Both the position numbers and the translations under genes were made by a program. Below are positions 5,619 to 7,432 of a stretch of 7,432 bases of DNA, in pieces. The notes under the pieces are model-generated. The model searched no databases and had not been told where the DNA came from. It saw nothing but the letters and a program-made list of their open reading frames with translations. How positions within the stretch are numbered: position 1 is the stretch's first letter; every line of letters starts with the position of its first letter. The stretch is from an uncultured Porphyromonadaceae bacterium (lineage in GTDB: Bacteria; Bacteroidota; Bacteroidia; Bacteroidales; Muribaculaceae). The stretch spans positions 1 to 7,432 of the forward strand of contig USKE01000108.1 of the NCBI GenBank assembly GCA_900555165.1. The letters run 5' to 3'.

Positions 5619-7432
5619 ATGATTGTTTGCGTAACTGAGAAACCCAGTGTGGCACGCGACATCGCCGCCATCCTTCAGGCAACCGTCAAACGCGACGGTT
5701 ACTATGAAGGGGGCGGTTATTGCGTGACCTGGACCTTCGGACACCTCTGCACCCTCAAGGAACCCCACGACTACTCCCCGCTCTGGAAACGGTGGTCGCT
5801 GGGGTCGTTGCCCATGCTCCCGCCGAAATTCGGCATAAAGCTGATTGCCGACCGCGGCATAGAGCATCAGTTCCAGGTAATCGAGAACCTGATAAAACAG
5901 GCCGACGAGGTCATAAACTGCGGCGATGCCGGGCAGGAAGGCGAACTGATACAGCGCTGGGTGATGCAGAAAGCCGGCATAAAATGCCCGGTGAAGCGCC
6001 TGTGGATCTCGTCGCTGACCGACGAGGCGATACGCGAGGGGTTCGGCCATCTCGAAACGGCCGACAAATTCGACAACCTCTATTACGCCGGACTCTCGCG
6101 CGCCGTGGGCGACTGGATTCTCGGCATGAACGCCACCAGGCTCTTCTCACTTAAATACGGGCAGAACAGCGCCACAGGCAACCGCAATGTACTCTCGATC
6201 GGGCGTGTGCAGACCCCCACCCTCGCCCTGGTGGTGCAGCGCCACAAGGAGATCACCGACTTCAAACCCGAGGATTTCTGGGAACTGAAGACCACCTACC
6301 GCGACACGGTATTCAACGCCACATCGGGCCGTTTCAAGTCAGAGGAACAGGCCGCGGGGCTGCTTGACGCCATCCGCGAGCTCCCGTTCACCGTCACCGA
6401 CGTCACCGAAAAGAAAGGGCGCGAGGCCCCCGAAAGGCTCTTCGACCTCACTTCACTGCAGGTCGAATGCAACAAACGCTGGGGCTGGTCGGCCGACGAA
6501 TCGCTGAAACTGATCCAAAGCCTGTATGAGAAGAAGGTGACCACCTATCCGCGAGTCGACACCACATACCTCTCGGAAGACATCTACCCGAAAATCCCCG
6601 TGATTCTTGGTCAGATGACACCCTACGCGGCTCTGACCGCTCCGGTGCTCTCGGGCGGGAAGATTCCCAAAAGCAAGAAAGTCTTCGACAACGCAAAAGT
6701 CACCGACCACCACGCCATCATCCCCACCGGGCAGTCACCGGCGGCACTCGTGGGCAACGAACGTCAGCTCTATCACCTGATCGCGCTCAGATTCATCGCG
6801 GCGTTCTACCCCGACTGCCAGTTCATGACCACCACCGTCACCGGGCGTGCCGGCGACTGCGAGTTCCGCACCACGGGCAAGGTAATCACGTCGCCGGGCT
6901 GGCGCGACGTCTACAAGAACCAGAAACAGCAGGCCGAACCCGAAGGTGACAAAGGCGCCGACAGCGGTGACAAGATACTGCCCCCCTTCACCGTCGGCGA
7001 GCAGGGTCCGCACACCCCCGCGCTCCAGAAAAAGACCACCCAGCCCCCGAAACCCTACACCGAGGGCACACTGCTACGCGCCATGGAGTCGGCCGGAAAG
7101 ACTGTTGACGACGAGGCACTCCGCGAGGCCATGAAAGAGAACGGCATCGGACGCCCCTCGACACGCGCCGCCATCATCGAGACCCTGTTCCGCCGCAAAT
7201 ACATCGAACGCCAGCGCAAGAACATCATCCCTACGCAGGCCGGAATCGACCTCATAGACACCATAAACGTCGAAATACTGAAGAGCGCGAAACTCACCGG
7301 CATCTGGGAGAACAAACTACGGCAGATAGAACGTGGCCAGTATTCACCCGCCGAGTTCATCGACGAGCTCAAGGAGCAGATACGAAGCATAGTGCTCAGC
7401 GTACTGGCCGACAACTCGAACCGCCGCATCGA
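5619..7432 (+). CDS. topB: DNA topoisomerase III (3' end missing)
   Basis: Type IA topoisomerase that cuts one DNA strand and passes another, mainly to separate linked daughter chromosomes. The visible 604 codons run off the window with no stop. Motifs in order: Toprim start E-K-P-S-V-A with E7; W-T-F-G-H-L; the Toprim acidic loop D103-A-G-Q-E107-G-E; S-I-G-R-V-Q-T-P-T-L (193-202); the active site T-Y-P-R-V-D with nucleophile Y310 and R312; T-D-H-H-A-I-I-P-T (362-370); Y-T-E-G-T-L (480-485); and G-I-G-R-P-S-T-R (509-516). The second Asp of the usual D-x-D-x-E triad is Gly105. To my recollection this is typical of Bacteroidota TopB, so the enzyme is probably active. ATG at 5619 is chosen because M-I-V-C-x-x-E-K-P-S-V-A is the usual family start. 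No promoter motif is visible in the 44 nt upstream. Any C-terminal extension lies beyond the window. A plasmid-borne or conjugative TopB relative is less likely given the housekeeping neighbours. Confidence 0.95.
   Translation, partial: MIVCVTEKPSVARDIAAILQATVKRDGYYEGGGYCVTWTFGHLCTLKEPHDYSPLWKRWSLGSLPMLPPKFGIKLIADRGIEHQFQVIENLIKQADEVINCGDAGQEGELIQRWVMQKAGIKCPVKRLWISSLTDEAIREGFGHLETADKFDNLYYAGLSRAVGDWILGMNATRLFSLKYGQNSATGNRNVLSIGRVQTPTLALVVQRHKEITDFKPEDFWELKTTYRDTVFNATSGRFKSEEQAAGLLDAIRELPFTVTDVTEKKGREAPERLFDLTSLQVECNKRWGWSADESLKLIQSLYEKKVTTYPRVDTTYLSEDIYPKIPVILGQMTPYAALTAPVLSGGKIPKSKKVFDNAKVTDHHAIIPTGQSPAALVGNERQLYHLIALRFIAAFYPDCQFMTTTVTGRAGDCEFRTTGKVITSPGWRDVYKNQKQQAEPEGDKGADSGDKILPPFTVGEQGPHTPALQKKTTQPPKPYTEGTLLRAMESAGKTVDDEALREAMKENGIGRPSTRAAIIETLFRRKYIERQRKNIIPTQAGIDLIDTINVEILKSAKLTGIWENKLRQIERGQYSPAEFIDELKEQIRSIVLSVLADNSNRRI

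Noticed and set aside
5067..6050. 327-codon minus-strand open frame across the small secreted gene and the start of topB
   Set aside because: It spans two well-supported + strand genes and the gap between them, and has no recognisable domain or promoter.
1..7432. Mobile element, CRISPR array, defence island or phage genes
   Set aside because: No transposase, integrase, direct-repeat array, long terminal repeats or shift in codon use. All genes are co-directional and housekeeping in character.

Overview
The window is an ordinary, densely coded stretch of chromosome, with every gene on the + strand. It most likely comes from a GC-rich member of the Bacteroidales, with Muribaculaceae as the best guess. 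The pointers are the Bacteroidota-style TAnnTTTG promoter elements, AT-rich start regions without clear Shine-Dalgarno sequences, a Bacteroides-like TrxB and topoisomerase III, and a strong preference for C or G at third codon positions. The assignment rests on remembered family features, not on a search.

Layout. (1) Positions 1-488 are the 3' part of a LolA-like outer-membrane lipoprotein carrier gene, followed after 44 nt by trxB (533-1468, thioredoxin reductase). (2) A 276-nt gap (1469-1744) holds a 13-bp perfect hairpin that looks like a terminator, two TAnnTTTG promoter elements, and a GC-rich leader that can fold in two mutually exclusive ways. (3) A second unit follows. It starts with a small secreted protein that is a stand-alone copy of the DsbD N-terminal domain (1745-2206), then a full three-domain DsbD (2246-4225), then mazG (4225-5070), whose start codon overlaps the dsbD stop codon. 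(4) After 99 nt comes a small secreted protein of unknown function (5170-5574). After another 44 nt comes topB (5619 to the window end, truncated), encoding topoisomerase III.

How the genes fit together. TrxB passes NADPH electrons to thioredoxin. DsbD takes electrons from cytoplasmic thioredoxin across the inner membrane to periplasmic partners. The region therefore carries two of the three steps of a periplasmic thiol-reducing route; thioredoxin itself is not in view. The extra DsbD-alpha-like protein could be an additional electron outlet or a client-specific adaptor. LolA concerns lipoprotein traffic, MazG nucleotide-pool cleaning and TopB DNA decatenation, with no clear functional tie to the redox genes.

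I found no mobile element, CRISPR array, tRNA, rRNA or defence system. The points most worth a second look are the tandem DsbD-alpha duplication, the leader in front of it, and a non-canonical metal-binding motif in TopB that I believe is typical of its clade.
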